Both the position numbers and the translations under genes were made by a program. A DNA stretch of 64,000 bases from Halostagnicola sp. A-GB9-2 (GTDB lineage: Archaea > Halobacteriota > Halobacteria > Halobacteriales > Natrialbaceae), in NCBI RefSeq assembly GCF_030068615.1, contig NZ_JASJOC010000002.1, forward strand, positions 1-64,000, given 5' to 3'. Each line of letters opens with the position of its first letter. Positions within the stretch are counted from its first letter, which is position 1. Shown in pieces: positions 1 through 8,444 of this stretch. Under the pieces are notes generated by a model. That model ran no database searches. It saw only the letters and a list, made by a program, of their open reading frames with translations, and had not been told where the DNA came from.

Positions 1-561
1 TGCGATAAAGGCCGGGTGGACGTCGCCGGTCTCAGGACAGCGGACGTCGTCACCATCGACGTAGACGAACGGGTCATCCTCCGTCTGGAGGAACGCCCGG
101 CCGTCGAGTCGGGGGTCGATCTCGGCCATCGCGATGGTTTCACCATCGCCGTAGTTCTCCTTGAGGCCCCACTTCCAGCGAGCATCTTCGTCGACGTCGG
201 CCTCGGGGTGATCGCGGTCGGCCCAGGGGGCGAACGGCTTCTTGCCGACGTGGCCCATCCACTGCTCGCGCTCGAGCAGTTCGTCGGGCCAGGTGTTCGA
301 GGCGGGGTTCGCGAAGTCCGCGTCTGACCAGTTCGCAAACCGTGTCTCGAGGTCTGGACGCGGCCGTGTTTGCGAACCTCTTAGCCGGTCTCGGGTTCTA
401 CTATTTGAGTCTTCGTCCGAATCGGTGGATTCACCGGTGATGATCTCCGCGATCGCAGCGGGTGACTCTCCGAGCGCTCCGGCGACTTCCGGGACCGACG
501 CGTCGGGGTTGGCCTCGAGGTAGCGCTCGACCTGTTCCTCGAGGGACGGTCGGTCGCTCAC
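1..561 (-). CDS. Plasmid/virus primase-like protein, N-terminal part (runs off the left edge)
   Basis: The reading frame starts at GTG 561 and is open for 187 codons to the window edge, so only the N-terminus is visible. The first 40 residues form a helix-turn-helix-like segment (SLEEQVERYL, then VPEVAGALGES). A later stretch, with WPDELLEREQWMGHVGKKPF and then AEIDPRLDGRAFLQ and DDPFVYVDGDDVR, resembles the N-terminal region of haloarchaeal plasmid and virus primase/polymerase-type replication proteins as I remember them; this is family recall, not a search. The start overlaps the stop of the upstream small gene (GTGA). Its place just beyond the 3' end of tRNA-Met suggests an integrated element. 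The catalytic part lies outside the window. Confidence 0.6.
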   Translation of the reverse strand, partial: MSDRPSLEEQVERYLEANPDASVPEVAGALGESPAAIAEIITGESTDSDEDSNSRTRDRLRGSQTRPRPDLETRFANWSDADFANPASNTWPDELLEREQWMGHVGKKPFAPWADRDHPEADVDEDARWKWGLKENYGDGETIAMAEIDPRLDGRAFLQTEDDPFVYVDGDDVRCPETGDVHPAFIA

Positions 562-794
562 GCGATCTCACCCCGTGCTGCACCACGGACTCTACGTGAA
601 TCGGCTTTTGAGCAGTCGTAACAGAGGTAGTTGTGTGGGTGATCTTCATCGCGACCAATCGCGTACACCTCACGGTCGACCGCAGCGGGGGAGAACATCC
701 CTCCACAGTAGGTGACACCGGGGATGATCTCGACACAGTAGCCGTTGTGCCCGTTGTCGAGGTTGACGACGTAACCGGTCGTCACGACGACCAC
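558..794 (-). CDS. Small cysteine-containing protein of the left-edge element
   Basis: A 78-residue protein with four cysteines: one in GYCVEII, one in TYCGG, and a CYDC pair near residue 60. This spacing could bind one zinc ion. It overlaps the primase-like gene by 4 bases and its own start lies inside the end of the preceding 75-residue ORF, so the three are likely one transcript. Small zinc proteins of this kind are common in haloarchaeal plasmids and viruses. I do not recognise a named family and infer no function. Confidence 0.5.
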   Translation of the reverse strand: MVVVTTGYVVNLDNGHNGYCVEIIPGVTYCGGMFSPAAVDREVYAIGRDEDHPHNYLCYDCSKADSRRVRGAARGEIA

Positions 795-1009
795 CCCCAG
801 TCTTCGAACGACGATTGACCGTCGACATCGGGGCGATCGACCTCCTGTTCGCTGTCGATTTCCGGGACGCCCTCAGTTCGCTCTTGACCGACCGGTTCCG
901 GCTCAGTTGCGTAGACGACGCTCTCGGCTTCTTTGTCGAGTTCCGGTCGTTCAGTTATATACTGAACTGTGCCGTCGAGAGCGGGGCCATCGTACGATCG
1001 CCCGCTCAC
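782..1009 (-). CDS. Small acidic protein of the left-edge element
   Basis: A 75-residue acidic protein starting at GTG 1009 (begins MSGRSYDG, ends EDWGWSS). It has no membrane segment or metal motif and I do not recognise it. Support is the acidic haloarchaeal composition and the 13-base overlap with the next gene, in the usual style of element operons. It is the first gene after the tRNA-Met junction, a place where integrated elements often carry small regulatory or excision genes, but nothing here shows that role. Confidence 0.4.
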   Translation of the reverse strand: MSGRSYDGPALDGTVQYITERPELDKEAESVVYATEPEPVGQERTEGVPEIDSEQEVDRPDVDGQSSFEDWGWSS

Positions 1010-1088
1010 GCGAGAGCACCTCCGTTGGCCGTCGCTATCGCGGTATGTGGTGTATTCTTAGCAGTATCGGAAGTAACGGAATCCCCAC

Positions 1089-1112
1089 AAACACCCTGTT
1101 GAGAGGGTGTTT
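1089..1112. terminator. Perfect 9-bp hairpin with T-run beside the tRNA-Met junction
   Basis: AAACACCCT at 1089-1097 pairs perfectly with AGGGTGTTT at 1104-1112 across a 6-base loop, and T residues follow on the plus strand. It looks like an intrinsic terminator, but could equally be an operator or recombination-related palindrome, as it lies between the tRNA-Met 3' end and the first element gene. Confidence 0.4.
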
Positions 1113-1141
1113 TTACGTGGGCATGTAAAGAAACTGATGAG

Positions 1142-1294
1142 TGCCCGGGGAGGGCTCCGAACCCTCGATCTCCGCATGTCCCAGGTCCGAGGCTCGGCAG
1201 AGTCCTCGAGGGACACGGAGGCTTCCAAGGCGAAACCGCACCGAATCTCTGAACCCTATGAGTGCGGCGCTATGTCCAGCTAAGCCACCCGGGC
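1142..1294 (-). tRNA. Elongator tRNA-Met (CAU) with intron
   Basis: The two exons are 1257-1294 (38 nt) and 1142-1177 (36 nt). The acceptor stem GCCCGGG pairs with CCCGGGC, followed by discriminator A. The anticodon stem CCGCA/TGCGG encloses loop CTCATAA with anticodon CAT. The intron interrupts the loop one base after the anticodon, the usual archaeal position. An intron in elongator tRNA-Met is known in haloarchaea. The 3' end faces the left-edge element, so this gene is the likely integration target. Confidence 0.93.
1178..1256 (-). other. Intron of tRNA-Met
   Basis: These 79 bases lie between the two exons defined by the anticodon stem and loop. They would be removed by the archaeal splicing endonuclease, which recognises a bulge-helix-bulge at the exon-intron junctions. 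I saw no open reading frame or box C/D pair inside. Confidence 0.85.
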
Positions 1295-1382
1295 CTATTC
1301 TTCCGTAGTGCGGTCTCTTTCTTTAACCTTCTCATTCAACTCGTGCATGCACAGCCCCCGCATGGAATCCGTGACTACCCAC

Positions 1383-1391
1383 GGATTTATC
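1383..1391 (+). promoter_or_regulatory. TATA box for the 1417 gene
   Basis: The sequence GATTTATC is centred about 28 bases before the ATG at 1417. This spacing predicts transcription starting at or next to the start codon, that is, a leaderless mRNA. Confidence 0.5.
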
Positions 1392-1416
1392 ACAGGGCAT
1401 TGCGAACACCGGAACC

Positions 1417-2610
1417 ATGAGCGTCCCCGGCATCGTACAGTCCACTCTGGATGGCGAAGAGATCGTCACGCGCGTTTCTCTCGGTGGCGACGATGAGCTC
1501 TTTGTCACCCCAACGGACTCGATCATCTATCGTGCGGATGGCCTGTTGAGCGACGAATCGGTCGAGGAGTTCCCTCACGACGCTGACCGGCTGACGATCT
1601 CGGAAGGCCGTCGAAAAACGCGTTTTTCACTCGAGTACGCCCTCGACGGCACTCGCGAGTTCACGATTCCCTCGGGATCGACGAACGCCGTGCTTACCCC
1701 GCTTGTCGCGGGTGTACTGAACGGCAACGGAATCTCGGATGCCGGTGAAGAGGTTATTCAAACCTACCGGTTCAGCGAACTCACACTGATCGTCACCAGC
1801 GACCGACTCGTCAAACACATCGGAGAGGCGGTATGGGACGAAGACTTCGAGCAGTACCATTTCGACGATGTTACCAACCTCTCGTTCGAGGACGGCAGCG
1901 TCGCAACTCAGATTGTTCTCGAGGTTAACGGCCGCCCGAAACGAATCAAGGCCCCGAACGACGAGGCCGTCGATCTCCGAGAACGCCTCGAGCGAGCGTT
2001 GTTCGCCTATCACGGCGTCGATTCGCTTCCACAACTCAACGCCGCGGTCGGTGAAAAAGCGGATCCGGAACCGAGCGAGGATCCGGCAACGGCATTCGGA
2101 GAGGGCGTCGACCCGCTCGATGCGAACCCGCCGATGCCGGACGAGACGGATCAGGAGTCACCCGAGCCTGTACGCGAAGAGAGTGCGACTATGGACTCGA
2201 GTGCGGCGTCGAACGCGGAGCAGGATCACCAACCGGTCGACGGTCCGAGTTCCGCCCAGGAGGCTGAGAAACAACCCGTCGATCCCCTCGCAGAAAGCTC
2301 GTCTCGAGACGAGCCGTCGAACCAACAATCCGACGCGGACGCCACACAGCGGGGATCGGTATCCCGATCGTCCGGGGCCGCAGTGCAAACGGACCGTCCT
2401 GCCGAAGGGGACACCGAACGCACTGCCGACGGAACGTCGTCCGCATCCTTTGGCGAGAGCGGATTCAAGTCCGCAACTGCGGGGACCGATCCCGAACTGC
2501 TCGAGCGGATCGACGAACTCGAAGCGCAGGTCGCCCGACAGACCGAACTCCTCGAGAGCCAGCAGGAGACGGTCGAACAGTTGATTCAGGAGCTTCGGCA
2601 GGGACGATAA
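1417..2610 (+). CDS. Conserved haloarchaeal protein with C-terminal coiled coil
   Basis: A 397-residue acidic protein that I recognise only as a conserved haloarchaeal hypothetical. Residues 1-205 look like a folded beta-rich domain with two similar halves (stretches around DELFVTPTDSIIYRADG and ELTLIVTSDRLVKHIG), reminiscent of PH-like or GRAM-like repeats. Residues 210-355 are a low-complexity acidic linker rich in S, D, E, P and Q. Residues 360-395 form a short coiled coil (LLERIDELEAQVARQTELLE). There is no signal peptide or membrane segment. A TATA box 28 bases upstream supports this start. Function unknown. Confidence 0.75.
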   Translation: MSVPGIVQSTLDGEEIVTRVSLGGDDELFVTPTDSIIYRADGLLSDESVEEFPHDADRLTISEGRRKTRFSLEYALDGTREFTIPSGSTNAVLTPLVAGVLNGNGISDAGEEVIQTYRFSELTLIVTSDRLVKHIGEAVWDEDFEQYHFDDVTNLSFEDGSVATQIVLEVNGRPKRIKAPNDEAVDLRERLERALFAYHGVDSLPQLNAAVGEKADPEPSEDPATAFGEGVDPLDANPPMPDETDQESPEPVREESATMDSSAASNAEQDHQPVDGPSSAQEAEKQPVDPLAESSSRDEPSNQQSDADATQRGSVSRSSGAAVQTDRPAEGDTERTADGTSSASFGESGFKSATAGTDPELLERIDELEAQVARQTELLESQQETVEQLIQELRQGR

Positions 2611-2646
2611 CAGCCGTCGTTAGCCTGACACGCACAATTTTCGCGA

Positions 2647-3000
2647 CTACTCTCGTCCAGTAACTTTCCGAATACACGAGGAGCCGAACGGACCGATTTC
2701 TCCGGCGTCGAGGTTCAGGAAGTAGCCAGTCGAGACGCTCGAGCCACAGCGCTGGCAGTGAAAGTCACCCTCTTTCGTGATCACGTCTTTATCGAAGCTG
2801 ACGTACTGTCTGCTCTTCGGGCGGATAATTCCGTCTTCGCGTTCGATAATTCCCCGGAGCTCCGCTTCGTCGAGGATCGTTCGAGTGACGGTCGGGTCGT
2901 TGGTCACCGTCTCGATTCGATCGACGGCGTCGGCGAGCGATAACGACTCGTGCTCGAGGCGCTCGAGTAAGGCCAACCCACGTTCGACGCGGTCGTCCAT
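2647..3000 (-). CDS. Conserved haloarchaeal protein, winged-helix-like with zinc site
   Basis: A 117-residue protein converging on the previous gene. Residues 1-65 are helical and resemble a winged-helix segment (LSLADAVDRIETVTNDPTVT, then LRGIIEREDGII). The C-terminal third has HCQRCGSSV and a later SSCIRK, giving three cysteines and a histidine that could hold a zinc ion. It looks like the small DUF5830-type haloarchaeal family, from memory. TTTATT near 3025-3031 on the minus strand, about 28 bases before the ATG, predicts a leaderless transcript. No function is known to me. Confidence 0.7.
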   Translation of the reverse strand: MDDRVERGLALLERLEHESLSLADAVDRIETVTNDPTVTRTILDEAELRGIIEREDGIIRPKSRQYVSFDKDVITKEGDFHCQRCGSSVSTGYFLNLDAGEIGPFGSSCIRKVTGRE

Positions 3001-3090
3001 CGATGAGTGCTGATCTGCGGAGTAGAATAAACGTTGCGTCCGAACTCGAGAGTCACAAAACCTTCAACGATAGCGTTCGAACGTCGGTTG

Positions 3091-3783
3091 ATGTCATGGA
3101 TCCCACCGCGTGCAATCGGGGGTGTCCTCCTCGTATGTGGGATCGTTACTGTGGGAGTCCTATTTTCACCCGCAGCGACGGTGTCGTTCCTCGAGTCGGT
3201 TGCTGGCGACCCGGTTCAGTTCAGCTTGGTCGTTGCGGGGTTGTATCTGGTCCGCCCGCTCTTTGCTTGGCCAACCACGCCGCTCGCGCTCGTCGTCGGC
3301 TACGGGTTCGGCGTGGCACTCGGCGTTCCGATCGCACTGGTGGGAGTGATCGTTACCGTGACGCCAGTTTTCGTCGCGGCTCGATGGTTCGTTTCGGATC
3401 CGAACGACTCGTCGTTGGCGGAGCTCCCATTCGGTGGTGCCATCGATCGAACGGCGACCGCCATCTGTCAATATTATCGAACCGCCGGTCAGATTCGCGG
3501 GGTCGCGGTCTCGAGACTCGCCCCGATTCCGTCGGATATCTCGACGTGCGCGGCGGCGGTCAGCGGCGTTAGCTATCCGAAGTTCGTCCTCGGGACGGTT
3601 CTCGGCGAACTCCCGTGGACGGTCGCCGCGGTCATCGTCGGCTCCTCCGCTGCGACCGTGCGTACGGACGGACTCGGCGAACTGGGCTTGTTCCTCACCG
3701 CCGGCTGTCTCATTGCCGTCGTCGTCTTGCTTGCCGGACCAGCCTATCAAACCATCCAATCGCGATCGACGGACGCCCGATAG
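3091..3783 (+). CDS. TVP38/TMEM64 (VTT-domain) membrane protein
   Basis: A 230-residue membrane protein with about six hydrophobic segments. The central part, from LYLVRPLFAWPTTPLALVVG through the stretch ending SRLAPIPSDIST, is the VTT/SNARE-associated domain, including the conserved R-x-x-P(I/F)P-like region. VTT and DedA proteins are proposed lipid or small-molecule transporters of the cytoplasmic membrane. I chose ATG 3091 because the predicted chain then begins just before the first membrane helix; an in-frame ATG at 3034 would add 19 polar residues and has no promoter at suitable distance. Confidence 0.8.
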   Translation: MSWIPPRAIGGVLLVCGIVTVGVLFSPAATVSFLESVAGDPVQFSLVVAGLYLVRPLFAWPTTPLALVVGYGFGVALGVPIALVGVIVTVTPVFVAARWFVSDPNDSSLAELPFGGAIDRTATAICQYYRTAGQIRGVAVSRLAPIPSDISTCAAAVSGVSYPKFVLGTVLGELPWTVAAVIVGSSAATVRTDGLGELGLFLTAGCLIAVVVLLAGPAYQTIQSRSTDAR

Positions 3784-3929
3784 TCTCCGTTTTCGAGTGT
3801 GGCTTCTCGATCGTTTTCGAGGAACGGACGTGTTGGTCGGAAATCCGATGACTGCTTGTCGGAGCGGAATCGACAGTCGTCGAAACTCCAAACGACAATA
3901 CCATGTATCACGACCCACATTACGGAAGT

Positions 3930-5267
3930 ATGACTGCAGTCGGTATCGACGCCGTCGAGATCTGGACCGGGAATCTCAAACTCGATTTACCTGGTGTATT
4001 CGCACCCGAAAAGGGCGAAGACCCCGAAAAATACACCAAGGGACTCGGCCTGAACGCCAGTTCGTTCCCCGATAGCTACGAAGATATCGTCACGATGGGA
4101 GCCAACGCGGCTCACCGGTTGATGGAACGCAAGGGCCTCGAGCCCGACGATGTCGGCCGAATCGACGTCGCGACCGAGAGCGCGTTCGACAACTCCAAAC
4201 CGGTTTCGACGTACATCGCCGGCTGTCTCGAGTCGGTCTTCGAGGGCGACTTCCACCATGCAAACAAGGGCGAGCGGAAGTTCGCCTGTATCGCCGGCAC
4301 CCAGAGTTTGGACGACGCGTACAACTGGATCCGCGCGGGTCGGAATCGTGGCCGCGGGGCGCTCGTAATCGCGACCGACACGGCGCTGTACGCTCGAGAC
4401 GACCCCGGTGAAGCGACTCAGGGAGCAGGGGCCGTCGCACTGTACATTACCGAGGACCCGGATCTCGTCACGCTTTCGACCGAACAGGGCTACGGTTCGG
4501 CCGACGAGACGGACTTTCTCAAGCCCAACCAGCAGTTCCCGAGCGTCGACGGTAAACGATCGGTGCAGGTCTATCTCGCCCGGATGCGGGAGGCGCTGGT
4601 CGATTACCAGAGCGTCGCCGGAGAGATTCACCTCGACGACGTCCGGTTCGTTCCGTTCCACACGCCGTTCCCCGGAATGGTCCGGAAGGCGGCGATGCTG
4701 GCCTACCGTCACATCATCCGGGATACGGCCGTCGAAGACGAACTCGCAGACGAAATCGGTCGGCAGCCGCGTCCGGAGGCCTTCGAAACCGACGAGGAGT
4801 TCCGCGAGGCCCTCCGGGAGTACATGGACGGCCTCAAAGAGACCGACCGCTACCAGGAGTGGTACGCCGAGACGATCGATCCGACGCTGACAATCGCTCG
4901 AGAGGTCGGAAACTGGTACACGGGCTCGGTCCACGTCGCGCGAATCAGTGCGCTCAAACACGCCCTCGAGCAGGGCGAAGACCTCTCCGGCCAGAAGCTG
5001 GCTGTCGGTTCCTACGGAAGCGGTGCGCAGGCCGAGATTCACTCCGAAGTCGTTCAGGACGCGTGGAAGGACGAAATCGGTGCGTTAAACGTCGACGAAC
5101 AGCTCGAAGAGCGGTACGAACTGAGCTGGGACGACTACGAGGAGATACACGACGTTCACAACCACAATATGGACGTCGATGTCGAGTCGCTAACCACCCC
5201 GGAGGGCGAATTCGTCTTCGGCGGCTGGGGCCGGATGGGCGAACGAGAGTACGAGTACGTCGAGTAA
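3930..5267 (+). CDS. hmgB: Hydroxymethylglutaryl-CoA synthase
   Basis: This 445-residue enzyme condenses acetyl-CoA with acetoacetyl-CoA to HMG-CoA, the step before HMG-CoA reductase in the mevalonate pathway that supplies archaeal isoprenoid lipids. The active-site cysteine is Cys120 in KFACIAGT, the catalytic glutamate is near residue 83 in ATESAFDNSKPV, and the conserved histidine lies in VPFHTPFPGM. The C-terminal SYGSGA motif is present. ATG 3930 is chosen over ATG 3903 because homologues begin at MxAVGID and a TATA-like AATACC sits about 30 bases upstream. It is monocistronic in appearance. Confidence 0.93.
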   Translation: MTAVGIDAVEIWTGNLKLDLPGVFAPEKGEDPEKYTKGLGLNASSFPDSYEDIVTMGANAAHRLMERKGLEPDDVGRIDVATESAFDNSKPVSTYIAGCLESVFEGDFHHANKGERKFACIAGTQSLDDAYNWIRAGRNRGRGALVIATDTALYARDDPGEATQGAGAVALYITEDPDLVTLSTEQGYGSADETDFLKPNQQFPSVDGKRSVQVYLARMREALVDYQSVAGEIHLDDVRFVPFHTPFPGMVRKAAMLAYRHIIRDTAVEDELADEIGRQPRPEAFETDEEFREALREYMDGLKETDRYQEWYAETIDPTLTIAREVGNWYTGSVHVARISALKHALEQGEDLSGQKLAVGSYGSGAQAEIHSEVVQDAWKDEIGALNVDEQLEERYELSWDDYEEIHDVHNHNMDVDVESLTTPEGEFVFGGWGRMGEREYEYVE

Positions 5268-5459
5268 CGTATCAAATCCGACTGCGGCGAGGACTGTTTT
5301 CGACGCGACTATCGGTCGATTTTCGATTCAGCACTCGACTGAAAGAGGTGCGTTCATTACCCTCTGTTCGGTAGTAGTTACTAACGTGTTTCGGACTGAC
5401 CCCTCGGGTGCTCGCGGTCTGAGAACGCAGTTTTTGTCCGTCCGAGACCTTCGCTACCC

Positions 5460-6797
5460 ATGAACGGATTACATGCAACGGGGAGTCCGTACGCCCCCCA
5501 TACGAACGAAAATCTCGAGTCCATGCTCGAGGCGGTCGGCGTCGAGACCGTCGAGGAACTGTTCGACATTCCGGAGGAGGTACAGTACGACGGCGAGTTT
5601 GAAATTAACGCCAGAACTGAACGCGAAACTCGGCAACTGGTCCGTTCGATACTCCAACGGAACGACGATCTGACGGAACTTCTCGGACGAGGTCACTACG
5701 GCTACTACATTCCCTCGGCCGTCGATCACTTGGCGGACCGCTCGGAGTTTTTGACCTCCTACACGCAGTACCAGCCCGAGGTCTCGCAGGGGTTCTTGCA
5801 GGCGCTGTTCGAGTACCAGTCGTTGCTCGTCGAACTGACCGGCCTCGGGATCGCAAACTGTTCGATGTACGACGCCGCGACCGCACTCGGCGAAGCGGCG
5901 ACCCTCGCAGAACGGGTTCGTGACAGCTCGGGCCACCGCGTTCTCGTCCCCGATATTCTGCGCGACGGGAGACGGAGCACCCTCGAGAACTACGTCGCGG
6001 GAACCGACCTCACCGTCGACCTCTACGCAACCGACGACGGAAACGTCGATCTCGAGGCGCTCGAGCGCGCGGTCGACGAGGAGACCGTCATGATCTACGC
6101 CGAAAACCCGACGGTTCGGGGAACGATCGAAGAACGGCTCGAAGAGATCGGTGCAGTCGCAAACGCCGCTGACGCGCTGTTCGTCCTCGGAACCGATCCG
6201 ATCGCGCTCTCCTTGCTCCAGAAACCGGCCGACATCGGCGCGGACGTCGTCATCGGTGACGCGAGCGTTCTCGGTCTGCCGACGAGTTACGGCATGGGTC
6301 TCGGACTGTTCGCGACCCGCGAATCATACCTTCGGCAGGTGCCCGGCCGACTCGTCGGCGTGAGCGAAGACGCGACCGACAGGCGAGCGTTCACGCTGAC
6401 CTTACAGACACGAGAACAACACATTCGCCGCGAACGCGCAACGAGTAACATCTGTACGAATCAGGCGTGGGTCGCCCTTCGAACGGCCATGCACGCCGCC
6501 GAACTCGGTCCCGACGGGATGGTCACACTCGCAAAACGCGGCGTCACTCGAGCGGAGTCCCTGGCCGAGGATGTCGACGCGCTCGTCGGCGTCAAAGCAC
6601 CTGTCCACAATCGCCGGCACTTCCGCGAGTTCGTCGCTCACGTCGACCAACCGGCACAGCCGATCGCCGCCGATCTGGAGAAACACGGATTCGCGGTCCA
6701 TGTCGTCGGCGAACACGAGATACAAATCTGCGTCGCCGGCGTTCCCGACGCCAAACTCGATGCGTTCCTCGAGGCCCTAGAGGAGGTGCTTCGATGA
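5460..6797 (+). CDS. gcvPA: Glycine dehydrogenase (decarboxylating) subunit 1
   Basis: This 445-residue protein is the N-terminal half of the P-protein, which archaea and many bacteria split in two. It supports PLP-dependent glycine decarboxylation by the glycine cleavage system. Recognisable features are the start [11 protein letters not shown], the YIPSAV region, the glycine-rich stretch GHYGYY, and the [14 protein letters not shown] motif. It overlaps gcvPB by ATGA, so the two subunits are made together in equal amounts. The 193 bases upstream show no glycine riboswitch that I could recognise. The partner gcvT-gcvH genes lie 20 kb away. Confidence 0.93.
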   Translation: MNGLHATGSPYAPHTNENLESMLEAVGVETVEELFDIPEEVQYDGEFEINARTERETRQLVRSILQRNDDLTELLGRGHYGYYIPSAVDHLADRSEFLTSYTQYQPEVSQGFLQALFEYQSLLVELTGLGIANCSMYDAATALGEAATLAERVRDSSGHRVLVPDILRDGRRSTLENYVAGTDLTVDLYATDDGNVDLEALERAVDEETVMIYAENPTVRGTIEERLEEIGAVANAADALFVLGTDPIALSLLQKPADIGADVVIGDASVLGLPTSYGMGLGLFATRESYLRQVPGRLVGVSEDATDRRAFTLTLQTREQHIRRERATSNICTNQAWVALRTAMHAAELGPDGMVTLAKRGVTRAESLAEDVDALVGVKAPVHNRRHFREFVAHVDQPAQPIAADLEKHGFAVHVVGEHEIQICVAGVPDAKLDAFLEALEEVLR

Positions 6798-8269
6798 GCG
6801 ACGATCGTCCCGGAAGTACTGACGACGAGGGCAGTCGACCCGAACAATCGCGATACGATCAGGCTCGCTACGTTCGAAACGGTCGATACGAGCCCTTGCT
6901 CATCGAGAAGGACAGCACTCGCGTCGAAATCGGCGACGACTCGCCACTTCCCGAGGAGTTGACGCGAGACGACCTCGAGTTACCCGCTCCATCCGAACCC
7001 GAACTGGTTCGTCACTACACGCGACTCTCCCAGATGATATACGGCATCGACAGCGGCCCGTACCCGTTGGGATCGTGTACGATGAAGTACAATCCGAAAT
7101 TCACGGAGGATGTCGCGGCCCTGCCAAGCGGTCTGGTCCATCCGGATCGCTCCGACGAGTCGATTCAGGGGACCCTCGAGGTGCTCGCCCGACTGCAGGA
7201 GTACCTCGGTCGAATTGGGGGTATGGACGCCGTTACCCTGCAACCGCCCGCGGGCGCTGCGGGCGAGTTTGTCGGCATCCGCGTCGCGACGGCCTACCAC
7301 GAACACAACGGCGAGGGGCATCGCGACGAAGTGATCGTTCCCGAGAGCGCTCACGGGACCAACTTCGCAACCGCCGCACTTGGCGGGTACGACGTCGTTT
7401 CCCTACCTAGTGACGAAAAGGGACGAGTGAACATAGAGGCGCTCGAGGCCGCACTTTCGGAGAATACCGCGGCGTTGATGCTGACGAACCCGAACACGCT
7501 GGGGCTGTTCGAACGCGACATCTCTGAGATCGCCGAGATGGTCCACGACGCCGGTGGCCTGCTCTACTACGACGGGGCGAATCTGAACGCCCTCCTCGGC
7601 CGCGCCCGCCCCGGCGATATGGGGTTCGACGTGATGCATTATAACGTCCACAAGACGTTCGCAACACCCCACGGCGGCGGCGGACCAGGTGCTGGACCCG
7701 TCGGCGTCGTCGAGGAGCTCGCCCCCTACCTTCCTGAACCCCGCGTTCGCGAATCCGGCGGCGGCTACGAACTGTTCTCTCCCGAGCACTCCATCGGACA
7801 CGTTCACGGCTATCAGGGTAACTGGCTCGTCCTCCTCAAGGCCTTCGCCTACATCGCCAGACTCGGCGACGAGGGACTCACCGACTCGAGCGCGAAGGCA
7901 GTCCTCAACGCGAACTACCTCGCGAGTCAGATCGAGTACGACGTTCCGTACGGCCCCTTCCACCACGAGTTCGTCGCCAGCGCGGGTGATCAGGATGCCG
8001 CGGACGTCGCCAAACGGATGCTCGACTACGGCGTCCACCCGCCGACGACGAAGTGGCCCGAGATCGTCCCGGAGGCGCTCATGACCGAACCGACCGAAAT
8101 CGAGAGCAAGGAAACGCTCGACCAACTGGCCGCCGGCTTCAACGCCGTGGCCAAAGAGGACGACGAGGCGCTCGAGGCCGCACCCGAGCGAACGACCGCG
8201 CGTCGAATCGACCAGACCAGCGCGGCTCGGAACCCGCGGCTGTCCTGGCACGCGCTCGAAGAGAAGTAA
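6794..8269 (+). CDS. gcvPB: Glycine dehydrogenase (decarboxylating) subunit 2
   Basis: A 491-residue subunit that carries the PLP-binding half of the P-protein. The cofactor lysine is about Lys287 in [16 protein letters not shown], typical of this family. Other family blocks are [24 protein letters not shown], and the [13 protein letters not shown] region. The true start is ATG 6794, overlapping the gcvPA stop (ATGA); the frame is open further upstream, but that part is a shadow inside gcvPA. The N-terminal 30 residues are polar and acidic, a haloarchaeal extension. The C-terminus has an unusual 40-residue tail rich in E and A. Confidence 0.94.
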   Translation: MSDDRPGSTDDEGSRPEQSRYDQARYVRNGRYEPLLIEKDSTRVEIGDDSPLPEELTRDDLELPAPSEPELVRHYTRLSQMIYGIDSGPYPLGSCTMKYNPKFTEDVAALPSGLVHPDRSDESIQGTLEVLARLQEYLGRIGGMDAVTLQPPAGAAGEFVGIRVATAYHEHNGEGHRDEVIVPESAHGTNFATAALGGYDVVSLPSDEKGRVNIEALEAALSENTAALMLTNPNTLGLFERDISEIAEMVHDAGGLLYYDGANLNALLGRARPGDMGFDVMHYNVHKTFATPHGGGGPGAGPVGVVEELAPYLPEPRVRESGGGYELFSPEHSIGHVHGYQGNWLVLLKAFAYIARLGDEGLTDSSAKAVLNANYLASQIEYDVPYGPFHHEFVASAGDQDAADVAKRMLDYGVHPPTTKWPEIVPEALMTEPTEIESKETLDQLAAGFNAVAKEDDEALEAAPERTTARRIDQTSAARNPRLSWHALEEK

Positions 8270-8444
8270 TCGCGTTTTAACTTCGAACTCTTCTGAAGAA
8301 GGCGAATTTCAGGCAGTGCCGATCGGAAGCGTCCTTCGCTATCGGATACGGATGACTCGAGAGTTACATCGCTAAACCATCTGTTAACCGTTTAGCAGCA
8401 GTCCAAAAATGAAACCGTAACGCACGAAACGAATCGAGAGCTGC

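Noticed and set aside
3987-5042. 351-codon minus-strand ORF opposite HMG-CoA synthase
   Set aside because: Antisense shadow; the plus strand carries the catalytic Cys, Glu and His motifs.
5268-5459. Glycine riboswitch before gcvPA
   Set aside because: I could not recognise any paired glycine aptamer fold; riboswitches of this type are not expected in haloarchaea.
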